DNA of 64,000 bases from Deltaproteobacteria bacterium (GTDB taxonomy: Bacteria; Myxococcota_A; UBA9042; PHBI01): contig JACKFA010000002.1 of assembly GCA_020632715.1 (NCBI GenBank), positions 186,001 to 250,000 of the forward strand. The letters are read 5' to 3'. The position numbers and the translations under genes were made by a program. Position 1 is the stretch's first letter. The number at the start of each line of letters is the position of its first letter. The notes beneath the pieces were generated by a model. That model had not been told where the DNA came from and did no database searches. It was given only the letters and a program-made list of their open reading frames with translations. Positions 19,135 to 31,100 of the stretch are shown in pieces.

Positions 19135-22100
19135 TCAGGCTGGGCGCCGGCGAGCCCGCGCGAGGGCGAGCAGCGCGAGCAGGAGCAGCGTCGCGAGCGA
19201 GCCCGCGGGCGCGCCACCCCCGGAACAGCCGCTGCTGCGGCTCGTCTTCGTGACCTGGCGGCCCGTGTCCGCGCCGGCGACCGCGTCGCTCGCGGCGTCG
19301 GCGGCGGTCCCGTCGGCGGGCGGGGCGGTGTCGGGCGCCGCCGCGGTGTCGCCCGGGCCCGTGTCCGTGTCCGGCGAGGTGATGGCGGTGTCGGGCTCGA
19401 CGACCTCCTCGACGACGTCCGGCTCGGGCTCGACGACGTCCGGCTCGGGCTCGACGACGTCCGGCTCGGGCTCGACGACGTCCGCGTCGTCGGCGTCGCT
19501 CTCGACGACGTCCGCGTCGTCGGCGTCGCTCTCGACGACGTCCGCGTCGTCGGCGTCGCTCTCGACGACGTCCGCGTCGTCGCCGTCGGGGCTCCGGCAG
19601 CCCGCGATCTCGACGCTCACGCAGCGCCCGTCCTCGCAGGTGTCCGCGGTGCAGTCGTCGTGGTCGTCGCAGGCGGCGTCGTCGTCCTCGCACTCCGGCG
19701 CCCACGGACACGGCCCGGGCGGCTCGCCTGCCCCGCCGCAGGTCGCCGCGCCCGCGGCCTCGTCCCACCCGCACGCGCTGTCCGCGCCGTCCGGATCCGC
19801 GCAGTCCTCCGCCACGACGCCCCCAGCGCCGCACCGCACGCGCAGGCTCCCGTCGCAGCAGCCGGCCTCGCCGAGATCCGGGCAGGGATCGGGCACGCAC
19901 GACCCGATCACGCACGCCTCGCCAGCGTCGCAGGCGCCGCAGGACGCGCCGCAGACGGGATCGGCCCCGCACTCGCGCGTGCCGCACACCGGGACGCACG
20001 CCGCGCAGCCCGGCGCCGAGGACGGCGCGTGGGTGCAGCCGACCCCCGCGACGCAGGCGTCGACGGTGCAGGCGTCGCCGTCGTCGCAGTCCGTGGGGGT
20101 GCTCCCGACGCAGGCGCCGTCGACGCACGCCGCGGCGCTGTAGCAGTCGAGCGCGCACGCGCCGGTCGAGGCGGCGTGGACGCAGGCGCCGCCAACGTCG
20201 CAGGCGTCCTCGGTGCAGGGGTCGCCGTCGTCGCAGCCCCACGCGGGCGCCGCCTCGCACACCCCGGCGACGCAGAGCCCCGCCGCCCCGCACGCGTCCG
20301 CCACCGCGCAGGCGAGCCCGTCGCGTCCCTCGATCACGCAGCCCGCGACCGGGTCGCAGGTGGCGCCCACGCAGGCGCCGCCGCCCTCGCAGGGGTGCGC
20401 GTCGCAGTCGCGCAGCGCGCGCCAGGTGAGGCTCGCGGTCGGGTGCCCCCCGAGCGGCCCGCGCTCGATCCGCGCGGCGATCCCGGCCGGGCCGGCGTCG
20501 TCGGTCAGGACCTCCACGGCGATCTCCGCCGTCGCGCCCGCCGCGAGCGGCCCGAGCTCGCACACGCCCTCCGCGGCGGCCGCGCCGCACGTCGCGCCCG
20601 CGGACGTCAGCGTCCGGAGCGACGCGCCCGCGCCGGCCACGCTCACCCGACCGCCAGCGACCGCGCCGCCCTCGGCCGTCACGACGAGCGTGAGCAGCGC
20701 CGGCTCGCGCGCCTCCGGCGCGGTCACGAGCGGGTCGAAGGCGACGGACAGCGCGCCATCGCCCGCGACGGTCACCGCGAGCGGCGCCTCGGGACCGGCG
20801 AGCGCGCCGTCGAGCGACCCCACGACGACCCAGGCGCCGTCGGCCTCGCCGGCCACCGCGACCGGGATCGCGGCGCTCTCGCCGGGGCCGAGGAGCGCGA
20901 CCGCGCAGGCGAGGTCGAAGCCGACGGGCGCGCAGCGCGGGTCCGGCGACGTCACCGCGAGGCCCGGCTCGCCGCGGACCCGCGCGAGCCCGCCGGGGAA
21001 CACGCCGCCCCCGTCCCCGGTCACGAGCAGCGTGGCCGCGCCGGCCTCGCCGGGGGCGAGCGCGAGCGCCGGGACGGTCCACCCGAGCGCCCCGCGCTCC
21101 CCCGCGGGCTCGCCGAAGCGCCAGACCGCCTCGGCTCGCGCCGCGTCGGGATCGGTGACGGGGGCCAGGACCCGGGCGGCGAGGTCCACGCGGGCGTCGC
21201 GCGCGCTCGCGCCGCTGACGACGACCGCGACCGCCTCCCCCGCGGTGAGCGGCGGGAGGACGCAGGTGGCGCCGGCGTCGTCGAGGGCACACCAGCCCCC
21301 GGCCACGGCGGCCGCGAGCAGCGCGTCGGGATCGGAGACGGCGATCCGCAGCGCGGCGTCGTCGAGATCGACCCCGCTCGTGACCGAGAACGCGGTCGCC
21401 GCCTCGCCGTCGAGCGCAGCCGCCGCGAACGCCGGGCTCGCCGTCACGGAGAGCGGCCGCGCCGGCCCGCTCGGCACGCACGCCGTCACCCGCGCCGCGC
21501 CGAGCGCGAAGGCCCCTGGCTCGGCCGCCTCGGCGACCCAGCGCAGGGACAGCGCGCCCTCGTCCCCCGGCGTCACCTCGACGACCGTCTCCTCCCACGG
21601 CGGCGCCGTCGGATCCCGGGGCTCGAGCGCCTCGAGCGCGGTCCAGTCGCCGTCGCCCCGCGCGAGCTCGAGCGCCGCGCTGTCGCCGTCGCCGAGCGCG
21701 CGCGCGTCGCGCCACGCGACCCGGACCCTCTTTGTGCCCGCCGGGAGCGCGAGCGCCGGCGTCGTCAGCGCGCCGCTCGCGTCCGCGAGCGCCCAGGCCA
21801 CCGGCGTCGCCGCCGCGCCGGCCGGCTCGAAGCCGTCCGCGTCGAGCGCCGCGCCCTCGCCGTCGACGAAGAGCGGGACGGCGTCGTCCGCGCCGCACTC
21901 GCCGGCCGCCGACACGAGGAGGAGCGCGTCCGCGACGTCGTTGTCGGGGTTCGCGTCCGCGGGATCGGCGAGGCGCGCGGTGAGCCGGAGCGTCGACGCG
22001 GCTCCCGGCACGAGCTCGAGCGCGACCTCGGCCACCCCTCCCGGCGCGAGCGCCGGGACGTCGCACGTGAGCGCCGCCCCGTCGCGCGCGCAGTCCGGGG

Positions 22101-25100
22101 CGAGCGCGTCGTCGAGCGGCCCGTCGGCGGTCACGGCGAGCGTCGTCGCCGCGGCCCCCGTGGCGCTCGCGACCCGGAAGACGAGCGGCGCGAGCGCGCC
22201 GCGCTCGATGGCGACGAGCGGCGTCGTCGTCGTGACCGCGCGGTCGACGGCGCTCACGGCCACCGACGCGCTCGCGCAGGCCTCGTCGGGCGGGCCGGCG
22301 CCGACGTCCCGGCGCGCGCAGGCGGCGACGACGCCGCTCGCGGGCGGCGCGTCGAGGAGCACGGTGACGACGCGCTCCCCGCTCGCCGGCACGGCGTCGA
22401 GCAAGCACAGGACGGCGTCGTCGACGAAGCCGCAGGCCGCGTCCGCCCCGCGGTAGACCGCGCCCGGCGGGACGTCGAGCGCGAGCACCACGCCGTCGAG
22501 CGCGGTCGCGCGGGCGTTGCCGACGGTGGCCGTCCACGCCTGGGTCGTCCCGGCGGGCGCCGCCGCGGGCGGTCCGTCGAGGGCGAGCGAGAGCGCGGGC
22601 GCCGCGGCGAGGATGGTCGGGTAGACCGTGGCGAGCGCGAGCCCCTCGCGGTTCGGCCCCGCCGCCTCGACGCGGACGGGGACCTCGTACGCGCCCGCGC
22701 TCGGGAAGGCGAGCTCGATGGTCGCCGTCAGGGTCGGCGCGCCGGCCGCGAGCGTCCCGAGCGCGCAGGTGACGGTGGCGCCGTCCTGGGCGCACGGGTG
22801 CGTCCCGCCGACCACGACGGCGCCGCCGGGGACGGTCGCCGCCGCCGTGAGCCCGTCGATGGCGCCGGCGAAGTTCCAGCGGTGCACCGTGAGGTCGATG
22901 GGGACGGCGCTCCCGGCGGGCCACTGGCTCTGGTGGTCGCGCAGCTGACCCGTCAGGAGGTAGCCGACCGAGCCCACGGTGAAGCCGACGCTGTCGACGT
23001 CGTCGCAGCTCGCCGGGTCGCTCGCGTCGCTGTCGGCCGTCACCGCGAGGTCGTAGCGGCCGGGGACGCTGCTCCGGACGGCGTAGACGACCTGCCAGAA
23101 GGCGCCGCTCGGGAGCGTGCCGAGCTCACAGGTGGCGCTCGCGGCGTCGCCGGCGCAGCTCCCGCCCTCGATGTCGAGGATCGCCCCGAGCTCGACCCCG
23201 GCCGGCGCCGTGAGCGTGGCGGTGGCGTTCGGGGCGGCGTCGGGGCCGGCGTTCTCGACCGCGACCACGACATAGCCCCACGCGCCGGTCGCGGCGGGCT
23301 CAGCGTAGAGGGACAGGCGCAGGTCGGCCACGCCGACCGCGTCGGGGCGCGCCGCGGGGCCGAGCTCCGAGCTGCCGTCGGGGCCGGTGGCGATCGCGGT
23401 CAGGCGCTCGCCCGGCAGGAGCGCGCGGGCGAGGGCGACGGTGACGGCGCCGTCGCCGGCGGCGTCGGTCGTGACGGAGGCCTGCCCGAGCCACGCGTCG
23501 GCCTCGCCGTGGCCGCTCGGATCGGGGGCGGCGACGGCGTAGACGTCGATGACGTAGGCGGTGTCGGCGCGCGAGCCGAGCGTCGCGACCGCGCTCGGCG
23601 GGTCGGCGACGTAGCCGCCCACCCGCGGGTGGTTCTGCCCGCCGTTCGCGCCGCCGTCGGTGTCGCCGGGGTCGTTCGGGAGCGGACAGTCGCCGCCGCC
23701 GAGGGAGACGCCGAGGCCGCCGTTGTCGGCGAGGACGTCGCCGCGGACGACGACGCCCGCGACCTGCCCGACGGCGATCCCGGCGCCGCCCGCGCCGACG
23801 ATGACGTTGCCCTCGCCCGGGCCGACGCCCCCGATGGTCGCGTACGAGCCGACGGCGAGGATCCCGTGCCCGCTCGGCGCCCCGCGGCGCGCGCCGTCGG
23901 GGTCGACGCCCACCCGGTTCCCGAGGAGCACGGCGCCGTCCTCCGGGTCGGCGTAGTCGCCGAAGAACGAGGCGCGGTCGTACACGGCCCACGGCGCGCC
24001 GCCGAGGAGCGTGTTGCCGACGAGCCGCGTGGCAGGCGCCTCCTCGAGGATCACGACCGGGTTCGGGTAGGCCACCACCTCCCCCCACGTCCCGGCGTCC
24101 GGGCCGCCGAGCAGGCCGAAGACGTTGTCGGTGAGCGCGGTCCCGCGGGCGCCGCCGCCGACCGAGGTCCCGCCGACGCGGGCGCACGCGCGCCGGAGCT
24201 CCGCCGAGGCGTCGACGCCGCAGGCGCCGAAGCGGTTCCCGCGCGCGACGGCGCCCGTCGTGCCGCCCTGGACGAGGAGGCCGCCGTCCTGGCACACGGT
24301 GACGGCCCGGGCGTCGCGCGTGAGGCCGACGAGCGCGTCCTCGACGCCGGGGTCGACCGCGCCCTCGAAGACGACGCAGGGCGCGCTGGCGCTCGCGATG
24401 ACGCCGCCGACCACGCGCGTCCGCGGGGCGCCGTCGCGCACGATGACGCCGCGCGGCCACGTGCGCCAGTAGGTGTCGAAGCCGCCGGTCGGCGCGGGCA
24501 GCGCGAGGCCCGAGGGGAGGAGGCCGACGCGGTTGTCGAGGAGCAGCGTGTCGGCGGTCGCCGCCCCCTCGACGACGACGCCGGAGAGCGTGTTGTCGAC
24601 GATCCGGGTGCCGCTCGCGCCGCCCATCACGTGCACGGTCGCCGCGGCGAGCGAGGTGAACCCCGGCAGCACCGGGGTCACGTGGTCCGAGAAGAGGCCG
24701 AGCCAGTTGCCCTCGACGCGGGTGTCGGTCGCGCCGGCGCCCGTGACTCGGAGCGCGGCCGCGCCGAAGGTGTTCCCGGCGCCCGGGAGGCCGACGAGGT
24801 TGTCGGGGCTGTCGGCGATGAGGACGCCGTCGGCCGTGTAGAGGCGGCAGAGGCCGTCGTAGAGGGTCGCGACGCCGAGGTCGGGGGCCGGCTGGCAGGT
24901 CCCGTCGGCGGCGAGCCCGATGAGGTTCCCGAGGACGCGGTTCCCGGAGCTCCCGCCGACGATCTCGATGGCCGTCGCGTGGTTGCCGAACGCGTTGCGA
25001 TCGCCCGGGTCGAGGCCGCCGACCGTGAAGCCGTGGGCGTCGTCGAGGGAGACGCCCACGTAGGTCTGATCGAGGCAGGGCCCGCGCCCGGTGGCCGCCG

Positions 25101-28100
25101 GGCCGGGGTCGTCGCGGGTGAAGGCGTGGCAGAGGCCGTCGGCGCCGAGGCCGAGGACGCTGTCGCGGAGGACCGCGCCCGCCGCGTCGCCCGTGACGCG
25201 GACGCCCGTCTGCCCGCCGCCGATGGCGAGGCGCTCGAGCAGCGCGCGCGGCGCGTCGCGGAGCTGCACGCCGACCGGGAGGTTCCCCATCGGGCGCTCA
25301 CCGTCGAGCGGGCTCAGGTTCACGCGCACGTCCTCGACGACGACGTCCGCGCCGGACACGTCGAGCCCGTAGCGCGCGCGGTCGCCCGTGAGGCCGAGCC
25401 AGGTGGCGGTGACCCGCAGCCGGTCGGCGCCCTCGCCGCGGAGGGCGGCGTGGACCGGGGGGGAGCCGAAGCCGGAGAAGTAGGGGCGGCCGAGCCAGCT
25501 GTCGGCGACGCGCGCGCCGGGGGCGGTCACGAGGAGGCCGTCGCCAGCGACGTCGACGAGCTTGACCCCGGCGAGGCCACAGCCGGGGACGGCGAACGCG
25601 AGGAGGCTCGTCACGGCGCCGGCGCTGGCTCCGGAGAGCGTGACGCCCGGGCCGTCGCCCGCCGCGACGCCGGTGGCGTCGACGACGATCGGGGTCGTCG
25701 CGGGCGGGAAGGCCGCGCCGGGCGCGATCGTCGCGGGCGCGTCGAACGCGAGGACGACGTAGCGGGCCTCGCCGAGGGCGTTCACCTCCTCGAGCGCGGC
25801 GCGCAGGGTGCAGCCGCCGCCCGTCTGCGCGCAGAGCCCGTCGCCCGGGGCGGCGTCGCCGCCGTCGCCGGCGTCGTCGACGCGCAGGACGAGGAGCGTC
25901 GGGGCGCCCGGATCGACGACGACCCCGTTCGCGACACCGTCCTCGTCGCCGCGGCCGCCGTCCCGGATGACGAGCTCGAGCACCTGCGGCGACACGACGC
26001 GGGCGCCGGTGGTCCCGTCCCACGTGAACTCGCTCCACTGCGCGCCGACGAGCTTCCACCAGGAGCCGGCGGGGACGCCCGACGGGAAGGTGAAGCGGAT
26101 GGTCGTGAGCCCGCCCGGGGTGACGCCGAACACCTTGAACGTGAAGGTCCCGATGGGGCCGGTCACGCTCTCGGGGAGCGGCACGGACGTCGTCGCGGCG
26201 GTCAGCTGGAGGAGCGTCCCGGCGGCCGACTCGGCGATGAAGGGGCCGTACTTCGGGATGGCGACGGACGTGACGTTGCCCTGACTTCCGTCGGGGACGC
26301 CGTCGCCGTTGGCGTCGCCGCCGTTCGGCCCCTGGTCCTCCTGCGCGTCGGGGACGCCGTCGCCGTCGCTGTCCGGGCCCTGGATGACGAGGGTCGCGAC
26401 GTCGCGATCGTTGCTCGCGTCCGTGTCGTCGCCCACGCGCGCGATCTCGGCGACCAGCGTGTTCGCCGACGGGGTCGCGCCGGCGATCTGGAAGTTGAAG
26501 GTCACGCCGTCGCCGACGCTGAGCGGGGCGACGGGGCAGCGCGCGACGCCCTGTGAGGCCGTGCAGCCGGCGCCGAGGCTCTGCACGGCGAGGCGCGCGC
26601 CGAGGGCGAGGCTCGCGGTGGTGGCGGGGGCGTCGGCGTCGCCCACGTTCTGCACGGTGAGCTGCACCGTCACCGGGGCGCCCGGCGCCGCGAGGTCCGG
26701 GAGGGCGGCGACGCCCACGGCGTGGTTCGGGCCGCGGACGCGGGTCTCGAGGTTCCCGGCGTTGTTCGTCGGGACCTCGTCCGGCTCGTAGCGCGAGGTG
26801 ACGCGCGCCGGGATCAGCACGTCGCCGGCCCGCCGGAAGCGCGCCCCGAAGGTGACGGTCGCGCTGCCCCCGGCGGCCTCCACGGTGGCCGGCAGGCGAC
26901 ACACCCGCCCGCTCGTCGTCGCCGCGCAGGAGGTCACGCCGTCGACCGTGACGGCCTCGATGAGCGCCGACGGCTCGGTGATGGCGATGGCGGGGGACTC
27001 GGCGGCGCCGGTCCCGAGGTTGTCGACCCGGAGGACCCACTCGCCGCGCTCGCCGGTGAGCTTCCCGCTCGGGGCGCTCACGACGGTCAGCGCGAGGTCC
27101 GCGCCGCGCGCGCGGAGCGTGCCGCGGCCAGTCGCCGGGTCGCCGCCGGGGGGCGTCGCGGTGACCTTCAGCTCGCGCACCGCGGGGCCGGCGGTGGACC
27201 GCGCGGAGATCGCGATGGTGGCGCTCCCGTTCGCGGGGAGCGCGCCCAGCTCGCAGCTCACCTTGCTCTGGGAGCCGCTGCAGGAGCCGCTGCTCGGGGT
27301 GGCGGAGACGAGCTCGAAGGGGGCCGGGAGCGGGGCCTCGACCTTGATCGCCTCCCCCGGGCCGACGCCGACGCCGGCGCCGCCTGCGTCGGAGACGGTG
27401 ATGGTGCCGGTCAGGGCCTGCTCGTGCGGGCCGCTGATGGGAGCGGGCGTCACGGCGACCGCGAGCGCGGGGGCCTCGACCGCGACGGTCGCCCACGCCC
27501 GGTTGTTGGTCGTGTCGGCCTCGGGATCCTTCGGCGTCGCCTCGAGCGTCGTCTTCTGCGAGCCCGCGCACGCCGCGCGCATCGCCACCTTCACCGTCGC
27601 GACCTCGCGCGCGGCGAGGTCGCAGCGGAAGCTCGCTCCGCCGGCGGCGACGGTGCAGGGGGCGTCCGCGGCGAGCGTGATGTCCGTGAGCGGCGCGGCG
27701 CAGTCCCCGACGCCGGCCGCGGCGTGGGTGACGGCCACGACGACGCCGCTCGCCGCGGCGTTCTCGGAGAGGTTCTGCACGCGGAAGCGGGCCTCGACGT
27801 CCTGTCCACGGGTCACCACCGCGCGCGGCGTGACGCCCGCCTGCTCGACGGCGACGTCGGGCCCGGTGACGCTGACGGTCCGCTTCGCGTCGAGCTTCGG
27901 CTCCCACGGGTCGCCGCGCTGCGCGAGCGCGAAGCTCAGGACCTTGTCTCCCGCGGCGAGGGCGGTGAGCTCGATCGGGTAGATGACGACCTCGCCGTTC
28001 AGCGCCGGGCGGTCGCAGCGGAGCTCGGTCTTCGCCGGGTCGCGCACGATCGTGCAGCCGCTCGCGGTCGGCTCGACCGGGGCGAGGTCGGCCGTCGCGA

Positions 28101-31100
28101 ACGAGAGCGTGAGGCGCGGGTCGGCGGCGTCGGCGGGGCCGGCGTTGTCGATGGCCGCGGCGACCGTGAAGCGCGCGCCGCGCTCGGCCGTCTTCGGCAC
28201 CCCGAGCCCGAGGCTGAGATCGGCGCCATGCACCGTGAGAAAGGCGCGCTGCCGGTCGTTCGCGGTGTCCTCGTCGTTCGGATCGGCCGCGTCGAGGGTG
28301 ACGTAGGTCGAGCCGACGCGCGTCGGGGTGACGGCGACGCTCCCGACGAAGGCGCCGCCCGGCCCGCCGGGGAAGGCGAGGGCGTAGCCGAGGGTCTTGC
28401 CGGCGGCGGCGTCGCCGGGGACGCCGAGGGGCAGGTCCGTCGCGGTCGGCGTGCCGGCCGTGCCGCTGCTCGCGCCCACGGTCACCGGCAGCGGGATCGT
28501 CAGCTTCAGCGGGCTCCCCGTGGGCGGCGACGCGCCGATCTCGTCGGAGGTCACCCCGAAGTCGACGGAGGTCGGCTTGCCGCGGACGACCTCGGGGCTC
28601 GCGAGGGCGAGCGTCGGGCGGAGCTCGGGGCCGACCGCCGTGAGCGAGGTGAGCACGACCGCGCGCGAGGCGTTGGCCTCGCGGGTCGCGACAGTGACCT
28701 CGAGCGAGACGGAGCCGCGGCCGAGCGCCTCGAGGCGCGTTTCGAGCGGGGTCGACTGGTGGGCGGCGAGGGTCGGGAGCGTGCAGACGACCTTCGACGA
28801 GGTCGCCGCCGGCGTCACGGCGCAGTCGCTGCCGAGGGCCCTGGCGCGGCTCACCCTGACGCCCTTCGGGTGGCCGAAGGTGCGGGTCACGACGACGTCG
28901 TGGGCGTCCTCGTCGGCGGCGTTCGAGACGGTCCAGACGAGGTCGATGGGCTTGTGGGTCGGCAGGCGCGGCTCCGGGTCGGGCCCCGCGACGCGCACGT
29001 CGACCGTGTGGATCGCGATGGTCACCTTGCCCGCGTTGTCGCGCGGGGTCGGGTCCTTGGCCGGGTCGCCCACGGTGAAGGGCAGGTCGAAGGTGCCGGC
29101 GGCGACGCCGGCGTTCGCGGCCGGCGCGACGAGCGGCACGTCGAGGAGGTAGACGGCGCCGACCTCGGGGGCCTCGGGGGGGCGGGCTATCGTGCAGGTG
29201 ATTTTCACCGGCGAGCCCGCGGCCTGGCAGGTCGCCGGCAGCGCGCCCGGGAGGAACGGTGTGGGCGTCAGCTCGAAGCGCATCGCCGCGAGGTGCCCGG
29301 GCCCGAGATCGGTCGCGACGAGCTTCGCGACGGCGGCCTTGCCCCACGCGACGGTCTTCGGGTCGGCCGTGCCGGCGGCGGCCACCGCGTCGGGGCGGCG
29401 GAGATCGATGACGAGCGTGTCGACGTCGTTGCCGGGGAAGGCGTCGGTGAGCCCGTCGAGCGCGGTCGTCGTGACCGTGACGCGGGCGGTCACGCCGCCG
29501 CCGTCGACCTGCGCCGGGTCGCGGTGCGAGAAGGCGAAGACGCCGACGACCCCGTCGGCCTCGGCGCTCGCGCGGCTGAGGCTCGGGGTGTCGCAGGTGA
29601 GCGGCAGGCAGCTCGCGCCACCGCAGCTCGCCGCCTGGCACGGCGACCCCGCGGGGAGCGTCGCGCGGAGCGGCGTCGTTGACGCGATGGTGACGCGGGC
29701 GCGGGTCGCGGTGGTCGCGGCGTTCCGCACGCTCACCCGCGCGTGGACGGCGCCGTCGACCGGGGCCACGGCGCGCTTTCCGCCGCTGTCCGTCGCGATC
29801 GACGGCGGGGCGATGACGACGGTCGGCGCGAAGTCGATGCCCCCCACGCGGAGCTGGGCGCCGGCGCGCTCGTTGGCGTGGTTCGGGTCGTAGCTCGCGG
29901 CGGTGGCGACGCCGTTGACGAAGTAGATCCCCTCGGTCGCCGGGGCGGTGACCCCGAGCTCGAGGACCGCGCTCGCCCCCTCCGCCACCACCCCGCCGGG
30001 CGGGCGGCAGACGAGCGACTCGGGGGTCGTCCCGGGCTCGCAGGCCGCGTTCGCCGTGAACGTGAGCCCGCCGGTGTCGAGCTCGACCGCGACGCCGCGC
30101 GCGTCGACGGTGCCGGCGTTCGCGATCGTGAGCGAGAGCGTCGTCGCCTGGCTCGTCGGGACCACCGGCTCCGCGAAGGCGAGCGTGAGCGAGACGTCGG
30201 CGACCTCGAGCGGCATGCGCGCGACGACCGCCTGGCCGCGCTCCGTCACGGGGTTCAGCGGCGCGTGGAAGCCGAGCTCGCGCGCGAAGTCGAGGAAGGT
30301 CGTGCGCGTCTCGCCGACCACCACGGCCTCGCGATCGGCGCTGACGGCGACGCCGCGGAGGACGTCGTCGGAGGTGAGCACGTCGCTGAGCGGGCTCGGG
30401 GCGCCGCCGAGGTAGGTGACGACGCTCGCGCCGCCCTTCTTGAGGTCGACGACGGCGAGGAAGCCGTCGACGCCGGCGCCGACGGCCTGCCCGGCCTGTG
30501 GCTGGGCGGCGGCGCGCACCGGCAGGTCGCCCGACCCGGTGCGCCCGGCGAGGACGAGGAGGTCGCGGTCGTCGAAGCGCGCGCGGGCCGAGTCGAAGAG
30601 CACCTCCGGGCCCGAGCCGCCGACGTGGAGCGCGGTCGCGCAGTGGTCGCCGACCATCCAGAGCACGTAGGCGTCGGAGGCCTTGCAGGTGCCGTCGTCG
30701 CAGCCGGCGCCGACGACGTTGCCGCAGGGCTGCCCGTCGAAGCCGCGGAGCGCGCCCGCGGCGGTGCCGACGAGGATCACGGCGGCCCGGCCGGCGGCGT
30801 CGCGGTAGATGAAGTGCGCGTCCATGAGCTCGGCGCCGGCGGTCGCGCCGAGCCAGTCGGTCACGGGCGCGGGGCGGCCGGGGCCAGCCGGGCGCCAGCG
30901 CAGCGGGGCGAGGTCGTTGGCGCCGAGGAACCAGCGCTCGCCGCCGACGTCGACGACCCGCTGGAAGAGGGACTGACCGGCGGGCTGCACCGCGACGAAC
31001 GGGGCCGCGCCGTAGACGGGGGCCGCCTCCCAGCGCTCGGGGGCGCCCGCGGCGCGCTTCACGGTGTACGCGAACGCGTACAGGCCGCGGTGAGCGGCGG

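Noticed and set aside
19660..26556. A 2,298-codon plus-strand frame opposite the giant surface gene
   Set aside because: Low-complexity Arg/Ala/Gly/Asp composition without domains. The minus-strand frame has a signal peptide, recognisable repeats and an anchor.
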